Positions 37,340 through 46,164 of a stretch of DNA of 46,185 nt are shown here, piece after piece. Under the pieces are notes generated by a model. The model was given only the letters and a program-made list of their open reading frames with translations. It ran no database searches and had not been told where the DNA came from. The DNA is taken from assembly GCA_947588735.1 (NCBI GenBank), contig CANQAD010000009.1:1-46185 (forward strand), read 5' to 3'. The position numbers and the translations under genes were made by a program. Positions within the stretch are counted from its first letter, which is position 1. Each line of letters opens with the position of its first letter. The stretch comes from an uncultured Akkermansia sp. GTDB taxonomy: Bacteria > Verrucomicrobiota > Verrucomicrobiia > Verrucomicrobiales > Akkermansiaceae.

Positions 37340-39736
37340 TCAATAGTAAGGGGTGAGTCCGTGTTTCCAAATGTGCTTAAGTTCTGCTATCTCTGCCTGC
37401 AACACCGTTTTATCTCCGGCAGTGAGGGTAATCTTGCCATCTGCCGTGCTTTTGCCCACGCGAGCGCAGGGGCAACCTTCCATCGCTGCTGCGAATTCAG
37501 TTGCAAAATCCTCATCCACCTCCACGAGAAAACGACCTGTACTCTCTGCAAAGCAGGGTATCACATTATTTTTCCAGCCGTGCTGTGTGGGCAAGGCATC
37601 CAAATTAATGCTCACCCCTGCCTTGCCGGAAAAAGCCATCTCGGCCGCTGCCACGGCCAGCCCACCCTCCGACAAATCATGCGCGGAGAGAACAAGCCCC
37701 TTGGTTAGCGCTCGTTCGTAGTACTGCTTATAGATGGCAAAATGTGCGGCACAATCAGTCTGCGGCACTTTGGCGTCAGCTATGTCATAACGGCGGGCAT
37801 AGACAGAGCCGCCGATTTCGTCCTCAGTATTGCCAACCAAGAAGAGTACGCTACCGGCGCGACGGAAAGATGCCCCGCACACGTGCTCAATGTTTTCTAC
37901 CACACCGAAGCCGGAACAAAGGAAAGTGACTGGTATGTTCACGGGGCCCTTCTCGGTCTCAAAGTAGTTGTAGAAAGAATCTTTGCCGGACACGTAGGGG
38001 GCGCCGTACGCCAATGCGGCATCGCGGATGCCTTTGGCGCATTCCACCAGACGCCCCAGCTCCTCCGGGCTTTCCGGATTGCCCATACAGAAGTTGTCCA
38101 GCAGGGCTATCTTGTCCGGGTTTGTACCGGAGATGATGAGCTGGCGCACCGTTTCATCCACCGTGCCAACACCCATGGCGTAGGGATCAGTCTTACCCCA
38201 CTCCGGCAGAATAGCCAGTGCCAAGCCCATCAGCTTATCCGAGCCGTCAATATCAATCACCGAGGCGTCCTGGGGAGCATCGGTGGATGCCCCGGCCAGC
38301 GGCTTAAGCACGGTGTTGCCCTGCACCTCGTGGTCGTATTCGCGGATAATCGGCTCGCGGGAAACTACCGCAAAGTCACCGAAGATCCCGCGCAGATCCT
38401 CCGCCAAGCGAGTATCATCCAGTTCCAATCCGGTATGAGCTGGAGAGGATATAAAAACGGAAGCAAGATGCTTGGTGGGCGCATCGTGCAGCTTGGAGTT
38501 GTCCAGTTCACACACCAATTCTCCGCCGTGCCATACACGCAGCACACCGGAATCGTTCGACTCACCCAGCACCGTCATTTCCGTTTGGAACGTATCTGCC
38601 AAACGCTGCAGCTCGGGCACATTCTCCGGCTTCACGGCCATCACCATGCGCTCCTGTGATTCAGAGAGGAAAATCTGCCACGATTGCAACCCCTCTTCCT
38701 TGAGTGGAGCTCGCTCCAAATAAACGTTGCCGCCGGTTTCCGAGAGCATCTCGCCCGCTGCGGAAGAGAAGCCGCCCGCGCCGCAGTCCGTCACAAACTC
38801 AATGAGCCCGCGCTCGCGCGCTTCCAATATCACGTCCAGCGTCTTTTTTTCCTCAATGGGGTTACCGATCTGTACAGCCTGTTGGTCCTCCTCGGCGGAG
38901 GCTTCACCCATGGCGGCGGAGGAGAATGTGGCGCCGTGAAGGCCGTCTTTGCCGGTGCGTCCTCCGATGACCACCACGGCCAGGCCAGGCTTCATCTCCT
39001 TGGCAATGTCGCTCTGAGGGATCACACCTGCCGTGCCACAGAAGACGAGCGGGTTATAGATGTAGGCCGGATCAAACTGGATGGCGCCGGAGGTGGTAGG
39101 TATGCCCATGCGGTTGCCGTAGTCACGCACGCCGTGTACGACACCGCGCATAATGCCGAGAGGATGAATAATGTGGTGGCCTTCGACAAGCTGCTGGGGC
39201 GTATCTGGCGCGCCAAAGCAAAACACATCCAAGTTGGCGATAGGTTTGGCACCCTTGCCCGCACCCAAAATGTCGCGGATGACTCCTCCCAATCCCGTGT
39301 TCGCTCCGGCGTAGGGTTCTATCGCACTCGGGTGGTTATGCGTTTCCGCTTTCAAACACACAGAAAAATAATCATCCAACCGGATAAACCCCGCATTGTC
39401 CACAAAACAGCTCAATACAAAACCCGGCTTGCGTGCCATGATCTCCTTGCTGGGTCGCTGAATGAATGTTTTGTACATGCTGCGAATCTCCTCCGTTTTC
39501 CCATTGACCGTGTGCTGCACCGTGGCGGCGAAGATGCGGTGCTTGCAGTGTTCGGACCAAGTCTGGGCAATGACCTCAAGCTCCACATCGGTGGGTTCGC
39601 GGTCTATTTCACGGAAAATTTGCTGCACGACGAGCATGTCCTCCGTGGAGAGAGACAGTTTCATATCGCGGCTCAATGTTGCAAGGGCTTCCTCGCTGAG
39701 CTCGCGGACGGGGATGGGGCGATAGGTTGCCGGCAT
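37340..39736 (-). CDS. purL: Phosphoribosylformylglycinamidine synthase, synthetase subunit
   Basis: 798 residues, a small-type PurL without its own glutaminase domain. It converts FGAR to FGAM using ATP and ammonia from PurQ. Markers: QTWSEHCKHRIFAATV (N-terminal core), KAETHNHPSAIEPYAGANTG, VTDCGAGGFSSAAGEM, and HDLSEGGLAVAAAEM. The order purC, double purS, purL, purQ with gaps of 33, 3 and 10 bp indicates one operon. Confidence 0.97.
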   Translation of the reverse strand: MPATYRPIPVRELSEEALATLSRDMKLSLSTEDMLVVQQIFREIDREPTDVELEVIAQTWSEHCKHRIFAATVQHTVNGKTEEIRSMYKTFIQRPSKEIMARKPGFVLSCFVDNAGFIRLDDYFSVCLKAETHNHPSAIEPYAGANTGLGGVIRDILGAGKGAKPIANLDVFCFGAPDTPQQLVEGHHIIHPLGIMRGVVHGVRDYGNRMGIPTTSGAIQFDPAYIYNPLVFCGTAGVIPQSDIAKEMKPGLAVVVIGGRTGKDGLHGATFSSAAMGEASAEEDQQAVQIGNPIEEKKTLDVILEARERGLIEFVTDCGAGGFSSAAGEMLSETGGNVYLERAPLKEEGLQSWQIFLSESQERMVMAVKPENVPELQRLADTFQTEMTVLGESNDSGVLRVWHGGELVCELDNSKLHDAPTKHLASVFISSPAHTGLELDDTRLAEDLRGIFGDFAVVSREPIIREYDHEVQGNTVLKPLAGASTDAPQDASVIDIDGSDKLMGLALAILPEWGKTDPYAMGVGTVDETVRQLIISGTNPDKIALLDNFCMGNPESPEELGRLVECAKGIRDAALAYGAPYVSGKDSFYNYFETEKGPVNIPVTFLCSGFGVVENIEHVCGASFRRAGSVLFLVGNTEDEIGGSVYARRYDIADAKVPQTDCAAHFAIYKQYYERALTKGLVLSAHDLSEGGLAVAAAEMAFSGKAGVSINLDALPTQHGWKNNVIPCFAESTGRFLVEVDEDFATEFAAAMEGCPCARVGKSTADGKITLTAGDKTVLQAEIAELKHIWKHGLTPYY

Positions 39737-39739
39737 AAG

Positions 39740-40189
39740 TTATCGGACGCTCCAGGTGTGAATGGCAGGGTTGCACACATCCTTGCAGAAGCGCTCGGCA
39801 AGCTTCGCCTTGTCGCCCTCGCCAAAGATGTAAATGTTTTGAGTAATCGTCAGCGCTCGTAGTGTGAAGGACAGCCCCCGGCGCCCGGCATAATTGGTCA
39901 TGATGGCCTCTTTCTCCAGGTCCAGGGCGCCTTTTTTAATGCCGTAGGAGATGCAGAAAAGCTCCCCAGTGAGCGCGGGGCGACCACTCTCCTGCACCCT
40001 CTGTGAAATGGGGTCCATAAGCACTTCCCGCAAGTACGCCCGAGCCGCAGCCTCGTCCCCTTCACATCGTGCAGTGTAGAGGCGCGTGTGGTTGTAGGTC
40101 AGTTCATCTGCTATCGGGGTGTAGAGCAATTTATTCGCATCTGCGGCAGCTTGGAAGCGGCTGAACACTTCAAAGGTGAGGGTAACCAT
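39740..40189 (-). CDS. PurS-like FGAM synthase subunit with two tandem PurS domains
   Basis: 149 residues, about twice the usual 80 of PurS. The first half ends in TRLYTARCEGDEAAARAYLR then DPISQRV. The second half starts LFCISYGIKKGALDLEKEAI and ends in QNIYIFGEGDKAKLAERFCK then NPAIHTWSV. Both halves follow the PurS pattern (a strand, a helix, then Tyr-x-Ile/Ala-x-x-Glu/Gly, a helix and a D/N-P-x-(I/S) end). Normal PurS acts as a dimer bridging PurL and PurQ; here one chain seems to supply both halves, as does the N-terminal domain of large PurL. It lies 3 bp before purL. Confidence 0.72.
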   Translation of the reverse strand: MVTLTFEVFSRFQAAADANKLLYTPIADELTYNHTRLYTARCEGDEAAARAYLREVLMDPISQRVQESGRPALTGELFCISYGIKKGALDLEKEAIMTNYAGRRGLSFTLRALTITQNIYIFGEGDKAKLAERFCKDVCNPAIHTWSVR

Positions 40190-40222
40190 GGGGCGGAGCG
40201 TGGGTGTGACTGCTTCCGACTT

Positions 40223-40927
40223 CTACTTTTGCAGACGGCTGAGCACCTCTGCATACGATTCCATGAACTCGCCGAGCCCTTGGCGGAAACGATCCTTGTC
40301 CATCTTCTTGCCTGTTGTCACATCCCACAACCGACAGGTGTCCGGAGATATCTCGTCCGCCAGTACTATTTGCGTGGGATCTGTTGCCAAACGACCGAAC
40401 TCCACCTTAAAGTCGATAAGTCTCAGATTAACCTTCAGGAAAAATTCCCTGAGTGTATCGTTGATAAGCAATGCCATCTTCTTAATGTATGAGCACTCTT
40501 CCTCCGTTGCGGCCCCCATCTCGCGGGCATAGTCATCGTTGATGAACGGATCATTTAATGCATCATCCTTGTAGGAAAACTCCACAATGGGTTTCGTGAA
40601 TGCCGTGCCTTCCTTCACGCCCATCCGTTTTGAGAAGGAGCCGGCCGCCACATTCCGCACGATCACTTCCAGCGGCATGATGCTTACCTTTTTTACCAAA
40701 AGATTAACGTCATCCACATCCCCGATCAAATGCGTTTTTACTCCTTTTTCTTCCAGCATCTTGTAGATGATAAGGGTGATGGCCTTATTCATGCGCCCCT
40801 TATTTTCGAAGTCCTCTTTTTTCACCCCGTTAAACGCAGTGGCGGAGTCCTTGTACTCCATGCGTAGCACATTGGGGTCATCAGTCGTGTAAAGTCGTTT
40901 GGCTTTGCCTTCGTATATAGGTTCCAT
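40223..40927 (-). CDS. purC: SAICAR synthetase
   Basis: 234 residues. Joins aspartate to CAIR with ATP. Family sequence: EPIYEGKAKRLYTTDDPNV, FNGVKKEDFENKGRMNKAIT, LEVIVRNVAAGSFSKRMGV, and LRLIDFKVEFGRLA with LADEISPDTCRLWDV. First gene of the purine operon, with a consensus promoter upstream and a MITE inserted just before that promoter. Confidence 0.97.
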   Translation of the reverse strand: MEPIYEGKAKRLYTTDDPNVLRMEYKDSATAFNGVKKEDFENKGRMNKAITLIIYKMLEEKGVKTHLIGDVDDVNLLVKKVSIMPLEVIVRNVAAGSFSKRMGVKEGTAFTKPIVEFSYKDDALNDPFINDDYAREMGAATEEECSYIKKMALLINDTLREFFLKVNLRLIDFKVEFGRLATDPTQIVLADEISPDTCRLWDVTTGKKMDKDRFRQGLGEFMESYAEVLSRLQK

Positions 40928-40959
40928 GGCGTTTGCGGGCTGCTCTCCGCCCTGCGCCC

Positions 40960-40987
40960 ACTATACCCCCACTTCTTCGTTTGTCAA
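40960..40987 (-). promoter_or_regulatory. Promoter of the purC-purS-purL-purQ operon
   Basis: On the minus strand TTGACA (40982-40987) and TATAGT (40960-40965) are 16 bp apart. The predicted start leaves a leader of about 26 nt. The target-site duplication of MITE B starts 9 bp upstream of the -35 box. Confidence 0.7.
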
Positions 40988-40995
40988 GCTGTATT

Positions 40996-41255
40996 TCATG
41001 CACTTCAGGGCAACCGCATTAGGAAATGCGGTTGCTATTTACGATTGACGAGTTACGAATTACGATTTATTGATAATGTGCGCGTTGCGCAGTTTTTTTC
41101 GAATCATGAACGTAGGCAGGAGAGTTCTTGGGAGCCATCATCACGATGACTGCTTGTTGTCATTTTATGATGCGTATCAACGATCATATCAGCCAACAAG
41201 GCCATTTTCTCCGTTGATGAACTTCTTTCAAATGCGTTTGCCCTGTCATGCACTT
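40996..41255 (+). mobile_element. MITE copy B with 10-bp target duplication
   Basis: The element spans 41006-41245 (240 bp). The terminal inverted repeats are CAGGGCAACCGCATT on the left and CAGGGCAAACGCATT read from the right. The duplicated target TCATGCACTT flanks both sides (40996-41005 and 41246-41255). It aligns over its whole length with copy A (10649-10889), with only scattered substitutions and a few short gaps. Its left end holds the same 11-bp hairpin. No coding capacity. It sits directly upstream of the purC promoter. Confidence 0.9.
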
Positions 41256-41504
41256 CAAAACAACAACCGCGCTTTGGAAAAAGTCAAATGGAGAAAGACT
41301 CTCTTTCCGATTCGTCCCGCTTATTTCCGGACACGAAAACCGTAACGGACATACGCTCCGCGATGCAAACAAATTGTGCCCCTTCTTTCCATGAGTACGC
41401 CCACCATCTAAAACGCATCTGCGCAACACGCACATGATCAACAGATCGTAGCCCGTCAATCGAAAATCACAAATCGCAAACGCATATTTCTATGCAATTG
41501 CCCC
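41256..41504 (-). mobile_element. Degenerate third MITE copy in inverted orientation
   Basis: The reverse complement of about 41415-41504 reads GGGGCAATTGCAT, then ATGCGTTTGCGAT, then TTTTCGATTGACGGGCTACG and GTTGATCATGTGCGTGTTGC. This follows the left half of copies A and B closely. The other end (about 41256-41285, CAACAACCGCGCTTTGGAAA) resembles the right terminal repeat. The middle is too diverged to align by eye. It abuts copy B with only the target duplication between them. Confidence 0.55.
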
Positions 41505-41544
41505 ATACAGAAATCACTTGCGGAGTCAACAGTCAGGTGGTAAG

Positions 41545-42375
41545 ATGGCAAGCGGGATGGGGGAGGATGCACAGCCTGATTGTGGTCAATTCGTCACAGA
41601 GTATACCACGGTACAGTCAGTCTTTGTACGGCGCCGAAATTGCTTGCTCCTGCGGGCAGATTTTTCGCCGCTCTTCGTGGGCTGCTATCTGCACCTCATG
41701 CAACACGCACTCAGCCCACCACCAAAAAAAATTGAGGTTTTCAAGCAGCTGCTTGCTTTCTTCACACTCTACGTCGTATCACGCCCTTGGAATGAACATC
41801 ATGCGTGGACGCTTAATGTAAAAGGGCCGGAGATAACGAATTATTTTGTAGTTGGCTCATCCCTCATGCAGAATGTTGTGGGACGCATTTTCACGGAAAA
41901 TGTACGTAATACGAATGTTACACTGCTTTACGCGCAGAATATCTGCCGTGAACGTGAGACACACACCTCTGTCATCCCCTTGGAGACCGACACTCCCGCC
42001 GCCTGGATGGAGGAGTTTTTCCGCAACAGCGAACAGCGTCAAGCTCGTGCCTTCGTCGGCGAAGGCGACCTTTTCTATCTCATCAGCGCCGAACCGGATG
42101 CCGACTATGACTGGCTGAATGAGCTCACGGCGGAGCAGGTGGCGCATATCGATGAGACGGAGGAAACCCGACAACTGGAGACGCGCGACTTTTCCTATCA
42201 CTGCGGATGCAGTGCCGAGCGCATCATACCCGTGGTGAGTGCCATGATGAAGGACTTTGCAGATGTTCTTTCCGAGCAAGGCAAGCTCGAGGTTTCATGC
42301 CCACGCTGCGGGGCGAGCTACACCATCACCCGCGAAATGGTGGATAGGAAGAGCGCCTCTCCGGATACTTGCTGA
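41545..42375 (+). CDS. hslO: Hsp33-family redox-regulated chaperone
   Basis: 276 residues from the ATG at 41545, preceded by AGGTGG at 5 nt; the frame opens earlier at a TTG (41518). The C-terminal zinc domain has the two cysteine pairs of Hsp33: YHCGCSAERIIPVVSAM and VSCPRCGASYTITREM. In Hsp33 these bind zinc when reduced and release it on oxidative unfolding, switching on holdase activity. The N-terminal two-thirds (VRRRNCLLLRADFSPLFVGC, RPWNEHHAWTLNV, VVGRIFTENV) is divergent from proteobacterial Hsp33 but consistent in length and position. Divergent enough that the gene symbol is tentative. Confidence 0.82.
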   Translation: MASGMGEDAQPDCGQFVTEYTTVQSVFVRRRNCLLLRADFSPLFVGCYLHLMQHALSPPPKKIEVFKQLLAFFTLYVVSRPWNEHHAWTLNVKGPEITNYFVVGSSLMQNVVGRIFTENVRNTNVTLLYAQNICRERETHTSVIPLETDTPAAWMEEFFRNSEQRQARAFVGEGDLFYLISAEPDADYDWLNELTAEQVAHIDETEETRQLETRDFSYHCGCSAERIIPVVSAMMKDFADVLSEQGKLEVSCPRCGASYTITREMVDRKSASPDTC

Positions 42376-42393
42376 ATCTTGGTTCCGGTGTGA

Positions 42394-43314
42394 TCACCGG
42401 GTGGGCGGCTGCTCCTCCTTTCCTTCTGCTTTCTGAGGAATTTTTCTGACAGACTGAGCTTCCTTCTCCAACGGTTCAACCCATATTTCCAGTGCTCCCT
42501 CGGCGTAGATGCCGTAGGTTGAGGTGGGGTCGATGTTGCGCATCTCTGTGTAGAGAGCCCGCAGCAATGCCACGGGACCTTTCTTGCGGCGCACATGTCC
42601 TGCATATGCCGCCATCACCATCTGCCGCTCTACCGGGGAATACGTACCCCCCGTAAGCAGGCCCCGTATGTAAGCGTTCGCCTCCGCTATGCTCATGATT
42701 TGGAGTTTCTGAACAACCCCATTTTGAGAAGGATCAAAAAGAGAATGATTGGGCATACGCAGATCAGTGTAAGAAAGGGCTTCGCGCTGCAATTCTTCCT
42801 TGTGCCTGCCATTGGCACGCGCGGCTTTCTCAATCAGCTTCTGCTGCTCATCATAATCACTCAGCAATTTGGCAAGGGTTTCTGCGGCTCTCACCGGATC
42901 ATCCAATTCTTCGCGACTCTGCACCACCCCTCGCACATTGCCACTGCCATCCATCACCGCAAAGCAAGGAATACTCCACACCCCACCAGGCAGGCCGCGC
43001 TTACCCATCACCTTCTCATACTCGCGCCTTTCCTTTTCATTCGGCTGCTGGTACACAGGCACAACCAAGTAATTCGTTTTGTTTAGAACACGCTGCATGT
43101 TCTTTTCCCTCTTTTTGATGTAAGTCTCATATAGCTTGATGCTGGTGTCATCGTAATTGGCCCCGTAGCAAAACATGACAAAAGGTTCACCCTTACTGGA
43201 CTTTTTGAGGGCATCCTCAAACGTGTGTACTTGGGAAGCACGAACCGTTCCTCCCGAGAGCGCAAGCGCAAAGAGTATCATGCCCGCTTTAAGTAGCAAA
43301 TACGTATTTTTCAT
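42394..43314 (-). CDS. Secreted thioredoxin-fold protein lacking the CxxC motif
   Basis: 306 residues from the ATG at 43314, which overlaps the TGA of the upstream gene by four bases (ATGA). The frame is open a further 19 codons but those lie within the neighbour. Signal peptide at about 1-26 (LLLKAGMILFALALSGGTVRA). Residues about 30-150 look like a thioredoxin fold: KGEPFVMFCYGANYDDTSIK stands where the CxxC helix would be, and IPCFAVMDGSGNVRG gives the cis-proline strand (P116). The CxxC is replaced by NYDD, so ordinary disulfide exchange is unlikely. Residues 150-306 are helical with no known domain. Likely works with the transglutaminase-like protein encoded just before it. Confidence 0.7.
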   Translation of the reverse strand: MKNTYLLLKAGMILFALALSGGTVRASQVHTFEDALKKSSKGEPFVMFCYGANYDDTSIKLYETYIKKREKNMQRVLNKTNYLVVPVYQQPNEKERREYEKVMGKRGLPGGVWSIPCFAVMDGSGNVRGVVQSREELDDPVRAAETLAKLLSDYDEQQKLIEKAARANGRHKEELQREALSYTDLRMPNHSLFDPSQNGVVQKLQIMSIAEANAYIRGLLTGGTYSPVERQMVMAAYAGHVRRKKGPVALLRALYTEMRNIDPTSTYGIYAEGALEIWVEPLEKEAQSVRKIPQKAEGKEEQPPTR

Positions 43315-46022
43315 GAATTTTTGTTCAGTTTGCCGTACACATAGAAACCGACGATGTTGCCGGTATCCCACTTATCGCCCTCGCGAAGAAGCCGCACATA
43401 GCGAGCGCTCGCCTGTGCCTCGCGCAGGTCGATGCGCATAATTGAGCCATTGATTTCGACTTTCCCTCCGGTGTCTTCCCAATTTTGACCGTCCTCGGAT
43501 GCCTCGATGTGGAAGGGACGATCATTCTTGATAGTGCAGTCAAATAAGGCAACCACTCCGTTCAACGTGCTGCTGCCTTCCAGCTTCACTGTGATACCCG
43601 TCGTGCCCTCGAACTTGATGGGTATAACACCACCATTTTTCTGCAACACAGCCCAGTGCAGACATGACTGTTTGAGCGCGTTATCGGCAAGGGTTACGCC
43701 AGTGCGGATGGACCCTTTGGCAGAAACGACACGTCCCGAGAAACCGCGGAATTTAAAACGGTTCTTCGGAAAATGTTTCTTGCATTTCTGCATGGCTAGC
43801 TTGCCAATCGCTTGGAATGTATAATTGTCTCCATTGGTGGCTGCAGTATGAATCGCCTCGCCCAGGCCTGCCCATGTACTGTCTTCGTCTTTTTTGGTGC
43901 CTCGCATACGTTTCATGGCAGACGTGATGAGCTTGCTGAACTCTTCTTGAAAACGTTCGGTATCCTGACCTCCTTCCTCGTCTAGTTTGCCAGCCGTCTC
44001 CAGCCCCCACGTAAGCACGGCTCCAGAATAATCCGGCTTAGTCATGAGTATAGAGAGAGCCGTCTTCATGTAATCAAGCTTCTCGGCCTCAGTCTGACAA
44101 CCGGCAAACTGCGCATCTAGCAGAGGCGTCACATCCCAGCGATTTGTCCCAAAATCCTCACATTTTTTGAAGAAAGCGGCAAACAATTTATTGCGCTCCC
44201 TCTTATCAGGCATAAGCGGCAGCAAATTCGGGTAAATATAGCGCGCCTGAAACGTGGCCGCCACATTGTGGTATTTCTCGGCCAGCGTGTCTATCACACG
44301 GTGGCATAGGTCCATCCAACGCTCTTTGTTGTCCGGAGATTTTTGCTTCAGGAAACCTGCGTACGCCAGCCAAGCCGGCCAATTGAGCGGCTGAACTTGA
44401 GTGGCAGCGTCGAAACAATTAAAAGCAGCCTTCGTCATGCGCTTGGATGCCAAGAAATCCGCCATGGCCACAAGCTGATCCGATGCGAGAGTTGGTATGG
44501 CCTCTGTGTACAAATCCTGCGTCAGGATAAGGAATTCCCAATCATGAAGGCCCCAAAATGTTTTGTGCATGCCATGCTGCCAATAAATGGAATAACCCTT
44601 TTTCCACTCATTGCCTACACGCACCGTATAGGCACAGTGACCGGGCTCAACCATGGTCATGGCAGGGATGCCGGCTGCCAGCGCACCGTATGCTCCGTAG
44701 TGCGAGCATGCTCCACAAACACCCCCGATCTCACGATACGCCAACGCTGTAATGTTATTGAAGCGCTTCATAACTGGCGCTAAGTATTCTGCCGAAAAAA
44801 CAGAATCGCCAGCGACATTGCGCAGTCGGTACACCAGCTGCCCCGATGCGCCTAAATACCCTTCCACCGGCAGGCGCACATGGTCGCGCTGCCAAGTCAG
44901 GGAAGCCGGGCTGCCCCACGTGTGACACTCCCTATTCCCCGTCACAATGCGAGTTTCCCAATATGCAAGCGTATCAAAAATCTTGTTGAGCCGTCCCTCC
45001 CTGTAGCTGCCATAATAGTAGGAAAAACGATCAAGCATATCTTTTTGACTCCAACCTTCACGCGCAAACTCTGTGGCAGTAGTAGTCGCTATCCGCCGCG
45101 CTGTTTCATTGGATATATCCTCCGTGTAGCGCGAGAAAATGAGGGCCATGTTCTGCAGACCCATGCCAAGCCCTCCAGAAGGACCGGAGTATAGCGCATT
45201 GTTCAGCCAGTTGAGGTCTGCCGACAGGGCATTGAGTACCGTGATACCGCCCCGTTGGTTGACTAAATCCCCTAGTGCTTTGATACCGGCACGACGGATA
45301 AGGGTGATGAGTGCCAGATCACGTCGATTTTCCGGGCGACTTAGGAAATCCATCACTTTTTCCGCAGTGGGGTTCTCACCAAGCTTGGCAAGCACGCGTT
45401 CGCAAAGTACTTTATACACCTCTCCAGGCTCTTTCCATGCGTTCCCTTTAAACTCGGGGTTAATGTAGGGAGCCTCCTTGGATGCCTTCTCTAACGATTT
45501 CGTAAATGCGCGAATTGCAGATGTATAGGAACTGCGCACCTTGGAATCTGCCACCCTCGGCACCACATCTGTTTGACCAGCTATCTCCGGCGCACCTTTC
45601 TCTTCGGTAATGCCCACCAAATCTGGGTCGCAATCCGCAAGCACGTAGGACGAGAAATCGGGTTCCGCCCCGCTGTCATAGACGCTATCGTCATCCATTG
45701 AATGATCCGGACTTGGAGTATTCCGCTCCGTCAAATCGTTATCGTTGTCAAAGCCTTTCTGCCAATCATCATTGGCCGAAGAATCAGATATGACAACCCC
45801 GCGACGTGCCCTTGATGTACCATTTTGCGTCAGCTTGCGATGTGCTGCTTGTCTCTCCATGCGCGCCTTCCGGTCCGCATCCAATTGCCCCTGCTTACTG
45901 CTCGCCAATTCATCACGTAAATGCATCAGTGCGAAAACTTTATCACAAAAAGGACCGCAGTAGAAGCCCGCCAGTATGGCGACGACAACTGCCGCCAGCA
46001 ATTTGAATAGATTAGGTGTCAT
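43311..46022 (-). CDS. Large exported protein with transglutaminase-like core and C-terminal discoidin-like domain
   Basis: 903 residues. An N-terminal hydrophobic helix (about 5-28, LFKLLAAVVVAILAGFYCGP) is a signal anchor. An acidic disordered stretch follows (about 75-130). The central part has a transglutaminase/papain-like active-site arrangement: GGVCGACSHYGAYGALAAGI with likely nucleophile C436 (or C439), then GHCAYTVRVGNEW with H462, and a possible third residue D494. A helical repeat region covers about 515-750. Residues about 760-900 resemble an F5/8 type C (discoidin) domain (LHWAVLQKNGG, FHIEASEDGQNWED, ARYVRLLREG). Such proteins may cross-link or cleave peptides at the cell surface. 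The next gene overlaps the stop by 4 bp. Confidence 0.7.
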   Translation of the reverse strand: MTPNLFKLLAAVVVAILAGFYCGPFCDKVFALMHLRDELASSKQGQLDADRKARMERQAAHRKLTQNGTSRARRGVVISDSSANDDWQKGFDNDNDLTERNTPSPDHSMDDDSVYDSGAEPDFSSYVLADCDPDLVGITEEKGAPEIAGQTDVVPRVADSKVRSSYTSAIRAFTKSLEKASKEAPYINPEFKGNAWKEPGEVYKVLCERVLAKLGENPTAEKVMDFLSRPENRRDLALITLIRRAGIKALGDLVNQRGGITVLNALSADLNWLNNALYSGPSGGLGMGLQNMALIFSRYTEDISNETARRIATTTATEFAREGWSQKDMLDRFSYYYGSYREGRLNKIFDTLAYWETRIVTGNRECHTWGSPASLTWQRDHVRLPVEGYLGASGQLVYRLRNVAGDSVFSAEYLAPVMKRFNNITALAYREIGGVCGACSHYGAYGALAAGIPAMTMVEPGHCAYTVRVGNEWKKGYSIYWQHGMHKTFWGLHDWEFLILTQDLYTEAIPTLASDQLVAMADFLASKRMTKAAFNCFDAATQVQPLNWPAWLAYAGFLKQKSPDNKERWMDLCHRVIDTLAEKYHNVAATFQARYIYPNLLPLMPDKRERNKLFAAFFKKCEDFGTNRWDVTPLLDAQFAGCQTEAEKLDYMKTALSILMTKPDYSGAVLTWGLETAGKLDEEGGQDTERFQEEFSKLITSAMKRMRGTKKDEDSTWAGLGEAIHTAATNGDNYTFQAIGKLAMQKCKKHFPKNRFKFRGFSGRVVSAKGSIRTGVTLADNALKQSCLHWAVLQKNGGVIPIKFEGTTGITVKLEGSSTLNGVVALFDCTIKNDRPFHIEASEDGQNWEDTGGKVEINGSIMRIDLREAQASARYVRLLREGDKWDTGNIVGFYVYGKLNKNS

Positions 46023-46052
46023 CGTCCGATTTAGCTACGCATTCCCAGATTC

Positions 46053-46082
46053 ATTTTACACTAACTCCGCCCAGCATGGCAA
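46053..46082 (-). promoter_or_regulatory. Promoter of the transglutaminase-like gene pair
   Basis: On the minus strand TTGCCA (46077-46082) and TAAAAT (46053-46058) are 18 bp apart, with a TG just before the -10 box. The predicted leader is about 24 nt. Confidence 0.5.
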
Positions 46083-46136
46083 GCCCTTTATCCGCGCCAA
46101 CAGAGAAATGTGGATCGCAAAATTAAATGCAACAGG

Positions 46137-46164
46137 TTCTTGGCACAAAAAAGGGTGCCAAGAA
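46137..46164. repeat. Perfect 10-bp hairpin with 8-nt loop
   Basis: TTCTTGGCAC pairs with GTGCCAAGAA around the loop AAAAAAGG. No T-run follows on either strand, so it is not a typical terminator. It may be a regulatory dyad or the end of a repeat; the neighbouring gene lies outside the window. Confidence 0.6.

Noticed and set aside
42385..42400. CCGGTG-TGAT-CACCGG hairpin between convergent genes as a terminator
   Set aside because: The stem is short and overlaps the end of the minus-strand gene, and no T-run follows on either strand.
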